The translations under genes were made by a program, and so were the position numbers. The notes below the pieces were generated by a model that ran no database searches, was not told the DNA's origin, and saw only the letters and a list, made by a program, of their open reading frames with translations. From RBC074 sp964470555 (lineage in GTDB: Bacteria; Acidobacteriota; Blastocatellia; RBC074), in NCBI GenBank assembly GCA_964470555.1, contig CAYYDG010000003.1:62001-126000 (forward strand): DNA of 64,000 nucleotides, in the 5' to 3' direction. Shown one piece after another: positions 45,447-54,162 of this stretch (position 1 is its first letter; each line of letters starts with the position of its first letter).

Positions 45447-47174
45447 TCACTTCTTACTTGGGCTACTCGTGGCATCAAACACGATTTCGCCGCCGATGAC
45501 CGTCATCAGGCATTTGGTTTTCAGAATGTCGGCTTCGGGAATTTGCATGATGTCCGCCGATAGGATCGTCAGATCAGCCCACTTGTCCGGTTCAATCGAA
45601 CCGCGTTTCTTTTCTTCAAACGCCGCGTAAGCCGCCCAGATCGTAAACATCTTCAACGCCTGTTCGCGCGTGACTTTTTCTTCCGGGTGCCAGCCTTCGC
45701 CGGTGAAGCCTTTCTGGTCCTTGCGAGCGACTGCAGCATAAAACTCGATCATCGGTTCGCCGCGTTCGACCGGAGCGTCCGAACCTCCGGCAATGACAAC
45801 GCCGGATTTAATCAGCGTTTGCCAGGCATAAGCGCCTTCCAGCCGCTTCAAGCCAATTCGGCTGGTCGCAAAGTGCAAATCGCCAATCGCATGTGAAGGT
45901 TGCATGGAAGCAATCACGCCCAATTTGGCAAAACGCGGAATGTCCGCAGGATTCAAAATCTGAGCGTGTTCGATGCGCCAGCGCGGAGGATTTCGATCCT
46001 GGCGTTGAATCATAGGCACTTCGTTGTAGGCCGTTTCAAACCAATCCAGAATCGTCCGGTTGGCGCGGTCGCCGATGGCGTGAACTTCGACTTGAATGGT
46101 TTTCTTCAACGCTTCGGCCAGCATCGGCAAGACCTGTTCGGGTTTGAACGTCAGAAAGCCATTGGTGTCGTGGTCGGCGTAATTTTCCAGCAGTGCAGCG
46201 CCTTTGGAACCGAGCGCGCCATCAATGCTGACTTTGATCGTGCGGATGGTCAGTTTGCCGTCGTACAATCCGACCTGCTGACCTTCGCGCAACAATCGCT
46301 GAGCGTCAGCGCCGGGGCCGCGAATGGCTTCATACAAACGAATCTTCAGTTTCTGTTCGCCGTACAGTTTTTTGACCAATTCGATTTGATCCCAGCCGAC
46401 TCCTGCGTCCTGCACCTGAGTCCAGCCGAGCGAAATGCTGCGTTTGTCTGCCAGCAACAACGCCTGCTCCAGATCGGCTTTGGTCGAAGCAGGGATGTGG
46501 CGACCGACCAATCCTTGCGCGCGATCCAGCAACATACCGTTCGGTTCACCGCGCTGTTTGTCCATCATGATTTCGCCGCCGAATGGGCTTTCGGTGTTTT
46601 TGTCAATGCCGGCGATTTTCAACGCCGCGCTGTTGGCGACGGCTCCGTGACCATCGGCGCGCGTCAGATAAACCGGATTGTTCGGCGCAATCTTGTCCAA
46701 ATCCCAGCGCGTAGGAAATGCCTGCGGTTTCCAGAAAGTTTCGATCCATCCGCGCCCGGTCACCCAATCGCCGGGTTTGGCTTTGTCCACGCGAACTTTC
46801 ACTTTGGCCAGAAAATCTTCCAGGCTGGTCGTGCCTTCCAGGTTCAGATTCATTTCGCGGAATCCCACACCGGCAAAATGGTAATGCGCGTCGGCCAGCC
46901 CCGGAACGACGGTCGCGCCTTTCAGATCAATGATCTTCGTGACTTTCTTGCCTTCGTACTTTTTGACATCCACGTTCGAGCCGACAAAGGCTATGCGGCC
47001 ATATTTGATGGCGATGGCTTCGGCTTTGGGCTGCGCGTCGTTGACTGTGTAGATGTTGCCGTTTTTGAAGACTATGTCGGCAGGTTCGACTTGAGCGCCG
47101 GTTGGTGTCAACGACGGAACGAAGGCAGACAACGCCAACACTGCGGCGATGAAAAGCAGGGCGGCAATTTTCAT
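45447..47174 (-). CDS. Secreted amidohydrolase, YtcJ-like
   Basis: The 575-aa protein has a signal peptide (MKIAALLFIAAVLALSAFVPS) and belongs to the metal-dependent amidohydrolase family 3. The small beta domain starts DIVFKNGNIYTVND. The metal motif is VPGLADAHYHF. Further His ligands are seen in VEVHAIGDRANR and RIEHAQILNP, and the final Asp in IAGGSDAPVERG. Substrate is unknown; YtcJ-type enzymes hydrolyse amide or formamide bonds. A GGAG element lies about 10 bases before ATG. It converges on the TPR gene with a 2-base gap and follows the cytochrome genes. Confidence 0.9.
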   Translation of the reverse strand: MKIAALLFIAAVLALSAFVPSLTPTGAQVEPADIVFKNGNIYTVNDAQPKAEAIAIKYGRIAFVGSNVDVKKYEGKKVTKIIDLKGATVVPGLADAHYHFAGVGFREMNLNLEGTTSLEDFLAKVKVRVDKAKPGDWVTGRGWIETFWKPQAFPTRWDLDKIAPNNPVYLTRADGHGAVANSAALKIAGIDKNTESPFGGEIMMDKQRGEPNGMLLDRAQGLVGRHIPASTKADLEQALLLADKRSISLGWTQVQDAGVGWDQIELVKKLYGEQKLKIRLYEAIRGPGADAQRLLREGQQVGLYDGKLTIRTIKVSIDGALGSKGAALLENYADHDTNGFLTFKPEQVLPMLAEALKKTIQVEVHAIGDRANRTILDWFETAYNEVPMIQRQDRNPPRWRIEHAQILNPADIPRFAKLGVIASMQPSHAIGDLHFATSRIGLKRLEGAYAWQTLIKSGVVIAGGSDAPVERGEPMIEFYAAVARKDQKGFTGEGWHPEEKVTREQALKMFTIWAAYAAFEEKKRGSIEPDKWADLTILSADIMQIPEADILKTKCLMTVIGGEIVFDATSSPSKK

Positions 47175-47278
47175 GACAGATTTTCTCCGATTCTGTGATT
47201 CGTAGTTCCGCCTTGTATCTTCAGGCGGCGGGCCTGGCTTGTGGCAGATTTCAATTCAACGTCACGGATTCAACCTGC

Positions 47279-48277
47279 CTACAAACCTGATTTGGGAATG
47301 ACTTTGTAATCGTCGCGCGTGTGGCATTTGGCGCAGGCGCTGCCGCCTGCATTATCAGGTTCGCCGCTGAACACCGTGCGTCCGTAATGCCGTCCGCCGT
47401 CGTGACAACTGAAACAGCCTTTGCCGCTGCGTTGATCGGGCGAAGCATGCGCGGTGATTTTCAATGTCGCGGGCGAATTCTGTTTGTAGCTGCCGCTGAT
47501 CGTGTGGCAGGCCATACAATCGCCGTTGGCGTAACCGACGTGCGTTTTGTGTGTGAACTGCGCGGCAAACGCTTTGCTCGCCCTGAAAAACACTGGCGGA
47601 TCGTTCGTTGTCTGTTGCGTATGGCAAACAACGCAGCCGGATTTTTGCGCGGCCTTTTGATCGCTGCTCGTCGGCGAATGGCAGACGTAACATTCGTTGT
47701 GCGCGGCAATGCCGAGCAGGGCCGGTTTCGGCGATTGCTGGTGACAGAAATTGCAATCCGTGTTTTGCCCGTTCGGCAATTTGTACGCCGCGTGCGTTTC
47801 GTGCTGTTTGGCGTCGAAGAAGGCGTTGAAATCATATCGGCGCGGAAAATCGCGTTGCGGCGGGCGCGCCGTCAACCCTTGTCCGGTGTCGTGGCAAATC
47901 GTGCAGGTCTGTTGCGGTTTGGCGACGAATTGCTGGATGTGGCATTCGACGCAGGCTTTGTGACCCGGAAATTTCAATTGCTCCTGCTTGTTGCGGTCAG
48001 TGGTCGGAACCAGGTCTTTCATCAAATCGCGCTGGTCATGGCAGGAATCGCATTTCAATTCGTGCGCCTGCGAAGTGCCCGGCGGCACTTTGACCACGCC
48101 CAGATGCGATTGATGCGTGAATTTCTCGTAGTTGATCGGAGCGGTTTGCGCCGGAATCGCCGTGGGCGAAGGCGTAGGTTTCGATTGCTGTCCGCGTGCC
48201 GCAAACGGATCGAAAAACGCCAGACACGCCGACAAACCGCAGAGAGCAAACACCAGTTTTATTTTTTCCATCCTCAT
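47279..48277 (-). CDS. Nine-haem c-type cytochrome
   Basis: The 332-aa secreted protein has a hydrophobic N-terminus (KLVFALCGLSACLAFF) and nine CxxCH haem-binding motifs: CDSCH, CVECH, CTICH, CNFCH, CYVCH, CVVCH, CMACH, CFSCH and CAKCH. Several extra His residues, as in FTHQSH and FTHKTH, could serve as distal ligands. It resembles cytochrome c3/c7-type domains in tandem. It should carry electrons in the periplasm or at the outer membrane. It begins 11 bases after the 13-haem cytochrome gene, so the two probably form one chain. Confidence 0.9.
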   Translation of the reverse strand: MRMEKIKLVFALCGLSACLAFFDPFAARGQQSKPTPSPTAIPAQTAPINYEKFTHQSHLGVVKVPPGTSQAHELKCDSCHDQRDLMKDLVPTTDRNKQEQLKFPGHKACVECHIQQFVAKPQQTCTICHDTGQGLTARPPQRDFPRRYDFNAFFDAKQHETHAAYKLPNGQNTDCNFCHQQSPKPALLGIAAHNECYVCHSPTSSDQKAAQKSGCVVCHTQQTTNDPPVFFRASKAFAAQFTHKTHVGYANGDCMACHTISGSYKQNSPATLKITAHASPDQRSGKGCFSCHDGGRHYGRTVFSGEPDNAGGSACAKCHTRDDYKVIPKSGL

Positions 48278-48288
48278 CGTAATTCACG

Positions 48289-50379
48289 TTATCGCCTGTT
48301 TGATTGATTCGCGCCGGAACGAAAATCGGAAACCCATCGCCGCAGCGCAAGATCGTCCCGGTTAGCAAACCTGTTCAATCGTCGCCAATCAATGCCTGCC
48401 TGTTTTTCCGTGTGGCAAGCCGAACACGGACTGATCGGAGCCTTGGTGTCGGCGTTTTTCTCGTCGCGATAAGTTTTGTGGCATTCGATGCAACCGGCTT
48501 TGATCTTGGTGTTCGTGCTGCCGGAAATGCCGTGATAAGCCTCTTCGACATTGACGCCGCCGCCTTTGCTGTCGGTGTCGGGGTGTCCGATTTCCTTATG
48601 GCAGGTCACGCATTTCAACACGACTTCCACACGCGAATCCTTGTTCGTGTGATGACAATCCTGACAGCTTTCCGAATACGTCGGTTTGATGTGAGTCCCG
48701 TGATCGAAATTTTCAACCACGCCCCATTTGTTATGTTGCCCCCAGTGCGGACTCTCTTTCGGGTCGCCAAGCCGGATGATACCCGTCGGCGCAGGTTTCA
48801 CATTTCCAGATGGCGCGGGCGTTGAAGCCGCTTGTTGAACAGGCGCAGGCGCGGGCGTCGGTTTCGGCGGCGTAGGCGTTGTCGTCGGAGCCGGACTGAT
48901 CGCCGGGTTGCCAGTCGGAGCCGGTGTTTGCGGTGGAATTTGTTGCGGCGTTTGTGTCGGCGTCGGTTTCGGCGCAACCGGAGCCGGGGTCGGCGTTGGT
49001 GTTGGTTTCGGCGCAACCGGAGTCGGTTTCGGCGCAACCGGAGCCGGTGTTGGAGCCGGAGTCGGTTTTGGAGGTTCAGCAGTCGGAGTTGTCGGCGCTG
49101 TCGTTGTCGGAGTCGTCGTTGTTTGCGTGACGGGTTGAATCGCTTTTTTGCCGAAATGGCTGGGCGGCGGCAAGGCCGCGCCTTTGGCTGCGAACTGTTT
49201 GATCGTCACCAACGAATGGCAGTAATTGCACTTCGCCGTTTCCAAAGTCACTGCGCCTTCGATCTTCATCTGCATTCCGTCTTTTTTGTGGCAATCCACG
49301 CAACCCAACGCCAGCGGCTGTTTTTCTTTGGTCTTGCGGTCTTCCAGATAAAAATCTTTCAGCGTGTTGGCTGTTTTGCCCGTGGCATGACACGACAAAC
49401 AATCCACAACGGATGAGCCAATCGCGTCGTCGTGCGTTTTGTGGCTGAACGGCAAGGGCGATTTCGCGCCTGCTTTCGGCGGATTCAATTCGGTGTTGAC
49501 GATTTGCCGAGCGAACCAATGCACCGCCAGTTCCGAACCGGCCACCGGGCGATTGTCTTTTGGCGGTTTGGCCGTTTCGGCGTGACAGCCGACGCAGTTC
49601 GTCGCAAAGGTATTTTTAGGATCAGGCTTGTTCGGCTTCGGCGGCGAAACGATTTTCGGATCAAGGTGACAAACGAAACATTCGGGATGCGAAGGCGCGC
49701 TCATTTTCACGCCTGCGGCAAAGTTGATTTTGGCCACTGTCGCCGGAGCCGTGTTCATCGTGTGACAGGCCGCGCATTCAAAACGGTTTTTGTCCAACCC
49801 TTTGTTGGCTTTGGCATCGGCTTTGGCGTCATAGAATTTGATGCGTTCTTTCAGCGGCGTTTGCGTCGCATACGATTCGTAATAATCCACGTGGCTGCCG
49901 TGAGAAAAGCCGTCGTAAAACTGCGAAACGCCGCCGCCATCAGGATTCGGCAAACGGCGAATGTTCGTCGCCATCACCTTTTGATCGAACGAAGTGCCGG
50001 TGTGACAGATCGAACACATTTCCAGTTTCGTCCCCGCGCCAGTAAAGGCATGACAATCAATGCAGGCCGAATGGGTTTTGGCGTCAGTCAATCCATTTTT
50101 GTGGCTGGGATAGCCTATGACTTCGATGTCGTGCTGGTCTTTGCCGAGTTTGTCTTTGGCCGCCGAACCGTGACAGTAGGCGCAATCCAAGTCGGCGGTC
50201 AGCGTTTTGCTGACCAGGCTTTTGACTTTTCCTTTATGAGTTTTGTGCTGGAATTTGGAATAGTTCGGGCCGGACGCAGCGCGCTTTCGCTGTGCCTCCA
50301 CGCTCGGCGAAAGCTCTAAAACGCGCCCCCAAAGCAAGACGCACAGAACAAAGAAAAGAATGGCGACGAATCGTTTCAT
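48289..50379 (-). CDS. Thirteen-haem c-type cytochrome with a Pro/Thr-rich linker
   Basis: The 696-aa secreted protein starts MKRFVAILFFVLCVLLWGRV, a signal peptide. Thirteen CxxCH motifs are present: nine before a low-complexity linker and four after it. The linker, about 120 residues, is made of repeats such as PTPTPAPVAPKP. The repeated element HxTHKxKV near residue 45 and FSHKTHD further on resemble cytochrome c7 modules. The layout suggests two haem arrays joined by an extended spacer, possibly crossing a wall or surface layer. ATG 50379 is preferred to 50415, which would overlap the upstream gene. Electron partners are not known. Confidence 0.9.
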   Translation of the reverse strand: MKRFVAILFFVLCVLLWGRVLELSPSVEAQRKRAASGPNYSKFQHKTHKGKVKSLVSKTLTADLDCAYCHGSAAKDKLGKDQHDIEVIGYPSHKNGLTDAKTHSACIDCHAFTGAGTKLEMCSICHTGTSFDQKVMATNIRRLPNPDGGGVSQFYDGFSHGSHVDYYESYATQTPLKERIKFYDAKADAKANKGLDKNRFECAACHTMNTAPATVAKINFAAGVKMSAPSHPECFVCHLDPKIVSPPKPNKPDPKNTFATNCVGCHAETAKPPKDNRPVAGSELAVHWFARQIVNTELNPPKAGAKSPLPFSHKTHDDAIGSSVVDCLSCHATGKTANTLKDFYLEDRKTKEKQPLALGCVDCHKKDGMQMKIEGAVTLETAKCNYCHSLVTIKQFAAKGAALPPPSHFGKKAIQPVTQTTTTPTTTAPTTPTAEPPKPTPAPTPAPVAPKPTPVAPKPTPTPTPAPVAPKPTPTQTPQQIPPQTPAPTGNPAISPAPTTTPTPPKPTPAPAPVQQAASTPAPSGNVKPAPTGIIRLGDPKESPHWGQHNKWGVVENFDHGTHIKPTYSESCQDCHHTNKDSRVEVVLKCVTCHKEIGHPDTDSKGGGVNVEEAYHGISGSTNTKIKAGCIECHKTYRDEKNADTKAPISPCSACHTEKQAGIDWRRLNRFANRDDLALRRWVSDFRSGANQSNRR
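48830..49125. repeat. Tandem DNA repeats encoding the Pro/Thr linker
   Basis: The region repeats units such as GTCGGTTTCGGCGCAACCGG with variation, encoding VAPKPTPTPAP-like peptides of the 13-haem cytochrome. Expansion and contraction would change the distance between the two haem arrays without breaking the frame if the unit number is whole. Confidence 0.8.
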
Positions 50380-50381
50380 AG

Positions 50382-52859
50382 CTATAGATTGGGATGTCGC
50401 GGGAATTTCACCCACGGTAACCGAGCGCCGCGCACAAAAAACTGATCGGCGCGAACCTGGTCGGGAGCTTCAAAGCCTACGCTGCCTGCGGCGGCAATCA
50501 GGTCATCCTGATCTATGCCGTCACCACTGATTCCTATGGCGCCGACCAAAACCCCGTTTTTATACAGCGGCACGCTGCCCGCAAAAATTTGAGTGCCGTT
50601 AGGCAAACTGGGAATCGCCGAGCAACCAGTCACCGGCAATCCGCTCAGAATGCGAACCAACGACGTTCTAATCAGCGAAAGCTGCAAGCCGGTGTTGAAT
50701 GGCGACCACAGATTGATCGGTTTCGAGAACGGACCGTTTGGCGTGCCGTCAATGCCGTCGGGCAAAAACGGGCGGCTCAAAAATCCCAGCGCACGATCGC
50801 TGAAAGCAATCGTGCCATCCAGCCGCAATCCATCAACAGCGGCAGCATCCGCAAACTTGGCGAATTTGCCCGCTTCAGCGGCGCGCAGTTCGGCTCCGGC
50901 GGTCGCTTTGCTGAAAAACGCGGCGCTGCGTGCTTTTTGCGCGCTGACATCGAACCCGAAAATCGGCGCGTCCTGCGTGCTGAACAATCCCAACACTGCT
51001 CCAGTCAGATCGGTGACGGCGATATTCACTTCGGCGGGCGAACCAGCGGGAACTCTAATCGCGGCTCGCGTGCGATTGGCCTGCTGCGCGGCCTGGGTGA
51101 TGATGCGTGTCACGTCGGCAATGGTCAGTTGCTGTCCGCCATTCGACGCGCCGTTCTGGAACGGAAAATAGCGCGCGTCCACTCTGCCCGCAATTCCGCC
51201 CAGCGTCAGCGGCGTGAACATCGAAGCCGCTGCGGCGCGAATCGGAAACGCCGCCAGCACTGTTCCCGGCAAACTGCCAAAGGCCGGAGCGGTTCCGCCG
51301 GTTTGCGGCGCGTTGACATAAGGCAGCCGGTTTCCATCCACCAGAATCTGATCGCCGCGTATCGCCGCTGGGGCTTCGAAACCCAGGGTCGCCGCAACGG
51401 CGATGATTTCTTCCGGCGATTGATCCTGATCCGAAGCGTCCAGATCAACGGAATACAATCCATCGCCTTCGATGCCAACGCCGCCCGCCGCCACGCCGTT
51501 TTTATAAATCGGCGCGCTGCCCGGATCGCCTGACAAGCCCAACGGCAGATTTGGCATTTTCACATCCGAACAGGGAAGTTGGGAAAATTGCACGCCGAAC
51601 AACGGCCCACCCGGAGTGTTTCTGACCAGTGGAGGAAAGTGTTCCTGCACGATGAAACTGGCTGTCCGCGTGGTGAAAGCGTTGCCCTGTGTGCTGAAAA
51701 ACGCCGTTGTGCCTGCTTTGGAAATCGCCGCCAACGCCGCTCCATCGCGCAACGGGCCGGGCGGAGCGACAAACGTTCCGTCCGGATTTCTCAGCGGAAT
51801 GGTGATTTCGTTCAGCCCGTCCTGGTCGGCAGGTTTGCCCGGCGCGCCGGTTTGCAGATTGGTGGAGCCGATTTTGATGTCGTTGCGCGCACCGTTCATT
51901 TTGAACACGCCGAGCACAGTTCCTTCTTTATCCACGACGGCAACCGTCACCGGCAATCCGATTTGCTGGGCGCGACCAACGGCTTGAGAAATGATCTGTT
52001 GCACGTCGGCAATGGTCAGCGAATTTTGCGCAGGCGCGGCTGCTTCGCCAGCGAGTTTCAGTTGAACTGTGTTGCTGGCGCGGCCTTCGGCCAGCAACGT
52101 GATATCGGCGATTCCGCCCACCATGTCGGTGGGCAACATGACATTGATCTGATCCAGACCGGAAAAGAATCCCTGCGCGCCGGCATACATCGGAACGATT
52201 TCTCTGCCGCCGATGCGAACTCGCAAACCGTTCACGCTGCGAAATCCGGTTCCAAACAGCAACAGGTAATTTGGTCGCCACGAACTGCCCGCGCTGACGG
52301 CTTTGGCAGAACCATCCGCGTTGACCACGCTGTCATACAACACTCCGTCGTAAGTCGTCAGCGCAACCGGCGCTCCGCGTCCGGTGTAAGAAGTCGTAAA
52401 AATCGCCGGAGCAGAATTAACCAGTTGCACTGTGCCGCGCGAAATTTCTCCATTCCCCGAAGTGATTATGATCTGCGCTGTTCCCAAAGCCGCTTGATCC
52501 GGGATCAGATAATTGACCTGGCCCGCGGAAACAAAAAACAGCGACGCAGCATATTCGACACCCTGGCTGTCAATGACTCGGACTGTCGTCCCGGCCAGTG
52601 AAGTCGGCAAGGGCACAAATTGCGCCGATTCGGTTCGCGTCGCCAGATTGTTGCCAAACGCGGCGGCAATCGCTCCTGGCGAAAGCATGGAAGCAAAACT
52701 CGCGGCATTGACGCTGACAACAGCGACATTCGGTGTGGCTGAAACTTTGGCGGACGTGGGAATCCTGAAAAACAAACCTGAAGCGATGATGACGGCGAGA
52801 ACCACAAAGGCTACGGGGAAAACCGAACTGCTTTTACCGAGATTGAAACTTGCGCGCAT
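50382..52859 (-). CDS. TIGR03437 domain protein with two DUF336 (GlcG/HbpS-like) domains
   Basis: The 825-aa protein has an N-terminal membrane helix or signal (VFPVAFVVLAVIIASGLFF). About residues 45-270 match the acidobacterial TIGR03437-type C-terminal domain, with SMLSPGAIAAAFGNNLA and GQVNYLIPDQAALG. Two DUF336 domains follow, beginning TIADVQQIISQAVGRAQ near 280 and TIADVTRIITQAAQQANR near 580; each contains a GVxIxGDGLY or GISGDGIDQDD loop. GlcG/HbpS proteins can bind haem in known cases. The gene is 2 bases upstream of the 13-haem cytochrome gene, so haem binding is attractive but inferred. ATG 52859 has AGGAG upstream. Confidence 0.85.
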   Translation of the reverse strand: MRASFNLGKSSSVFPVAFVVLAVIIASGLFFRIPTSAKVSATPNVAVVSVNAASFASMLSPGAIAAAFGNNLATRTESAQFVPLPTSLAGTTVRVIDSQGVEYAASLFFVSAGQVNYLIPDQAALGTAQIIITSGNGEISRGTVQLVNSAPAIFTTSYTGRGAPVALTTYDGVLYDSVVNADGSAKAVSAGSSWRPNYLLLFGTGFRSVNGLRVRIGGREIVPMYAGAQGFFSGLDQINVMLPTDMVGGIADITLLAEGRASNTVQLKLAGEAAAPAQNSLTIADVQQIISQAVGRAQQIGLPVTVAVVDKEGTVLGVFKMNGARNDIKIGSTNLQTGAPGKPADQDGLNEITIPLRNPDGTFVAPPGPLRDGAALAAISKAGTTAFFSTQGNAFTTRTASFIVQEHFPPLVRNTPGGPLFGVQFSQLPCSDVKMPNLPLGLSGDPGSAPIYKNGVAAGGVGIEGDGLYSVDLDASDQDQSPEEIIAVAATLGFEAPAAIRGDQILVDGNRLPYVNAPQTGGTAPAFGSLPGTVLAAFPIRAAAASMFTPLTLGGIAGRVDARYFPFQNGASNGGQQLTIADVTRIITQAAQQANRTRAAIRVPAGSPAEVNIAVTDLTGAVLGLFSTQDAPIFGFDVSAQKARSAAFFSKATAGAELRAAEAGKFAKFADAAAVDGLRLDGTIAFSDRALGFLSRPFLPDGIDGTPNGPFSKPINLWSPFNTGLQLSLIRTSLVRILSGLPVTGCSAIPSLPNGTQIFAGSVPLYKNGVLVGAIGISGDGIDQDDLIAAAGSVGFEAPDQVRADQFFVRGARLPWVKFPRHPNL

Positions 52860-53115
52860 CTTCAAACTCCTGAGAATTCTGATCTGAATCTTTGAAATGG
52901 GATGACTGGTTGAACGAAAAGAAATACCGGCACCCTGGAGCCGCGCGTGACTATATCCTTCAGCCAAACATCGTCGCAAGCAAAAAAAGCCATTGATGAA
53001 GTCATGCTTTGTCTTCACCGCCCAGATCGAGATTTACGAGAGCGAAGCCGTGTTGTTACAATCTGCCGCCGCCGCAAATACGTGTGCGCAACTTTACCTG
53101 TCATCGAACAAGCTT
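52860..53115. other. Divergent intergenic region
   Basis: This stretch of about 256 bases separates the - strand DUF336 gene from the + strand B12-binding gene. No RNA gene, cobalamin riboswitch or convincing promoter boxes were recognised. The in-frame extension of the B12 gene to 52993 is not supported. Confidence 0.5.
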
Positions 53116-53520
53116 ATGCCAGAAACAAACATCCGAGTTCTGTTAGCCAAACCCGGTCTGGATGGTCACGACCGCGGAGTCAAAGTCATCGCCCGCGCTT
53201 TGCGCGACGCCGGAATGGAAGTCATTTATACCGGCTTGCGCCAAACGCCGGAACAAATCGTCAATGCCGCCTTGCAGGAAGACGTCAACATCGTCGGGCT
53301 TTCGATTTTGTCCGGCGCGCACATGACCATCTTCCCGCGCGTGCTGGAGCTGATGAAGGAAAAAGGCATGGACGATGTGCTGCTGTTTGGTGGAGGCATC
53401 ATCCCTGAAGACGACATCCCCAGGCTCAAAGCCGCGGGCGTCAGCGAAATCTTTTTGCCGGGCGCTTCGACCGAAGACATCATCAAATACATCCGCGAAA
53501 ACGTGACGCCGCGTGACTGA
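53116..53520 (+). CDS. Stand-alone B12-binding subunit of methylmalonyl-CoA mutase type
   Basis: The 134-aa protein is a cobalamin-binding domain. The DxHxxG motif is DGHDRG near residue 16, and the pocket is completed by GLSILSGAH and LLFGGGIIPEDD. Such small subunits pair with a separate catalytic subunit of methylmalonyl-CoA or related acyl-CoA mutase. The large subunit is not in this window. ATG 53116 begins right before the conserved core. The 3' end overlaps the enoyl-CoA hydratase gene by 8 bases, so the two are translated together. Confidence 0.92.
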   Translation: MPETNIRVLLAKPGLDGHDRGVKVIARALRDAGMEVIYTGLRQTPEQIVNAALQEDVNIVGLSILSGAHMTIFPRVLELMKEKGMDDVLLFGGGIIPEDDIPRLKAAGVSEIFLPGASTEDIIKYIRENVTPRD

Positions 53521-54160
53521 CACTGCTCGCCCAATCCTGCTCGAAGAGCGTGAGAAAATAGCCATTCTCACGCTCAATCGTCCCGCACAATTGAATTGTC
53601 TGACTTCGGCAATGATGGCCGAACTGGCAACGCTCGTTGCCGAATTGGAACAGCGAGAAACCCTGTGTGCGTTGATCGTCACCGGCGCAGGCGGAGTGTT
53701 TTCGGCAGGCGCGGATTTGAACGAAGTCGCCGCGCTCGATCCGACGACGGCTTACGACTTTTCGCGGCGCGGGCAACAATTGCTGATGGATTTGGGTAAC
53801 GCCGCTCCGGTGACGATTGCGGCAATTGACGGGTATTGCCTGGGCGGAGGGTTGGATATTGCGATGAGTTGCGATCTGCGATACGCGACGCCGCGATCCA
53901 GTTTTCAACATCCCGGCGCTCGGCGAGGCATCATCACCGGCTGGGGCGGAACTCAACGGTTGCCTCGATTGGTCGGCGTGGACGAAGCCCGGCGATTGTT
54001 GATCACCGGCGACCGCATTGACGCCGCCGAAGCGTTTCGGATCGGACTGATCAATCAGATTTGCGACGATGCTCTCGGTTACGTCACGCAATTCGCCGAA
54101 AGCATCGTCCACAGATTTTCGCGAGAGCAGTTGCTGAATCTGAAAGCAGCTTTGACCTAA
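53513..54160 (+). CDS. Enoyl-CoA hydratase/isomerase family protein (short)
   Basis: The 215-aa protein is a crotonase-fold enzyme. The first oxyanion-hole segment is GAGGVFSAGADLNEV, and the second is AAIDGYCLGGGLDIAMSCDLRYA. The usual catalytic Glu region reads GIITGWGGTQRLPRLVG, where the G-WGGTQRL pattern is conserved but a catalytic Glu is not obvious. Length is below the common 255-265 aa: the C-terminal trimerisation helices are short. It starts with GTG overlapping the B12-binding gene. A role in short-chain acyl-CoA metabolism together with the mutase is plausible. Confidence 0.88.
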   Translation: MTDTARPILLEEREKIAILTLNRPAQLNCLTSAMMAELATLVAELEQRETLCALIVTGAGGVFSAGADLNEVAALDPTTAYDFSRRGQQLLMDLGNAAPVTIAAIDGYCLGGGLDIAMSCDLRYATPRSSFQHPGARRGIITGWGGTQRLPRLVGVDEARRLLITGDRIDAAEAFRIGLINQICDDALGYVTQFAESIVHRFSREQLLNLKAALT

Positions 54161-54162
54161 GC

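Noticed and set aside
45900..47198. 432-aa frame antisense to the amidohydrolase
   Set aside because: No domain; the amidohydrolase motifs are on the other strand.
52993..53115. N-terminal extension of the B12-binding gene
   Set aside because: The extra 41 residues match nothing in the family and lie in the divergent promoter region.
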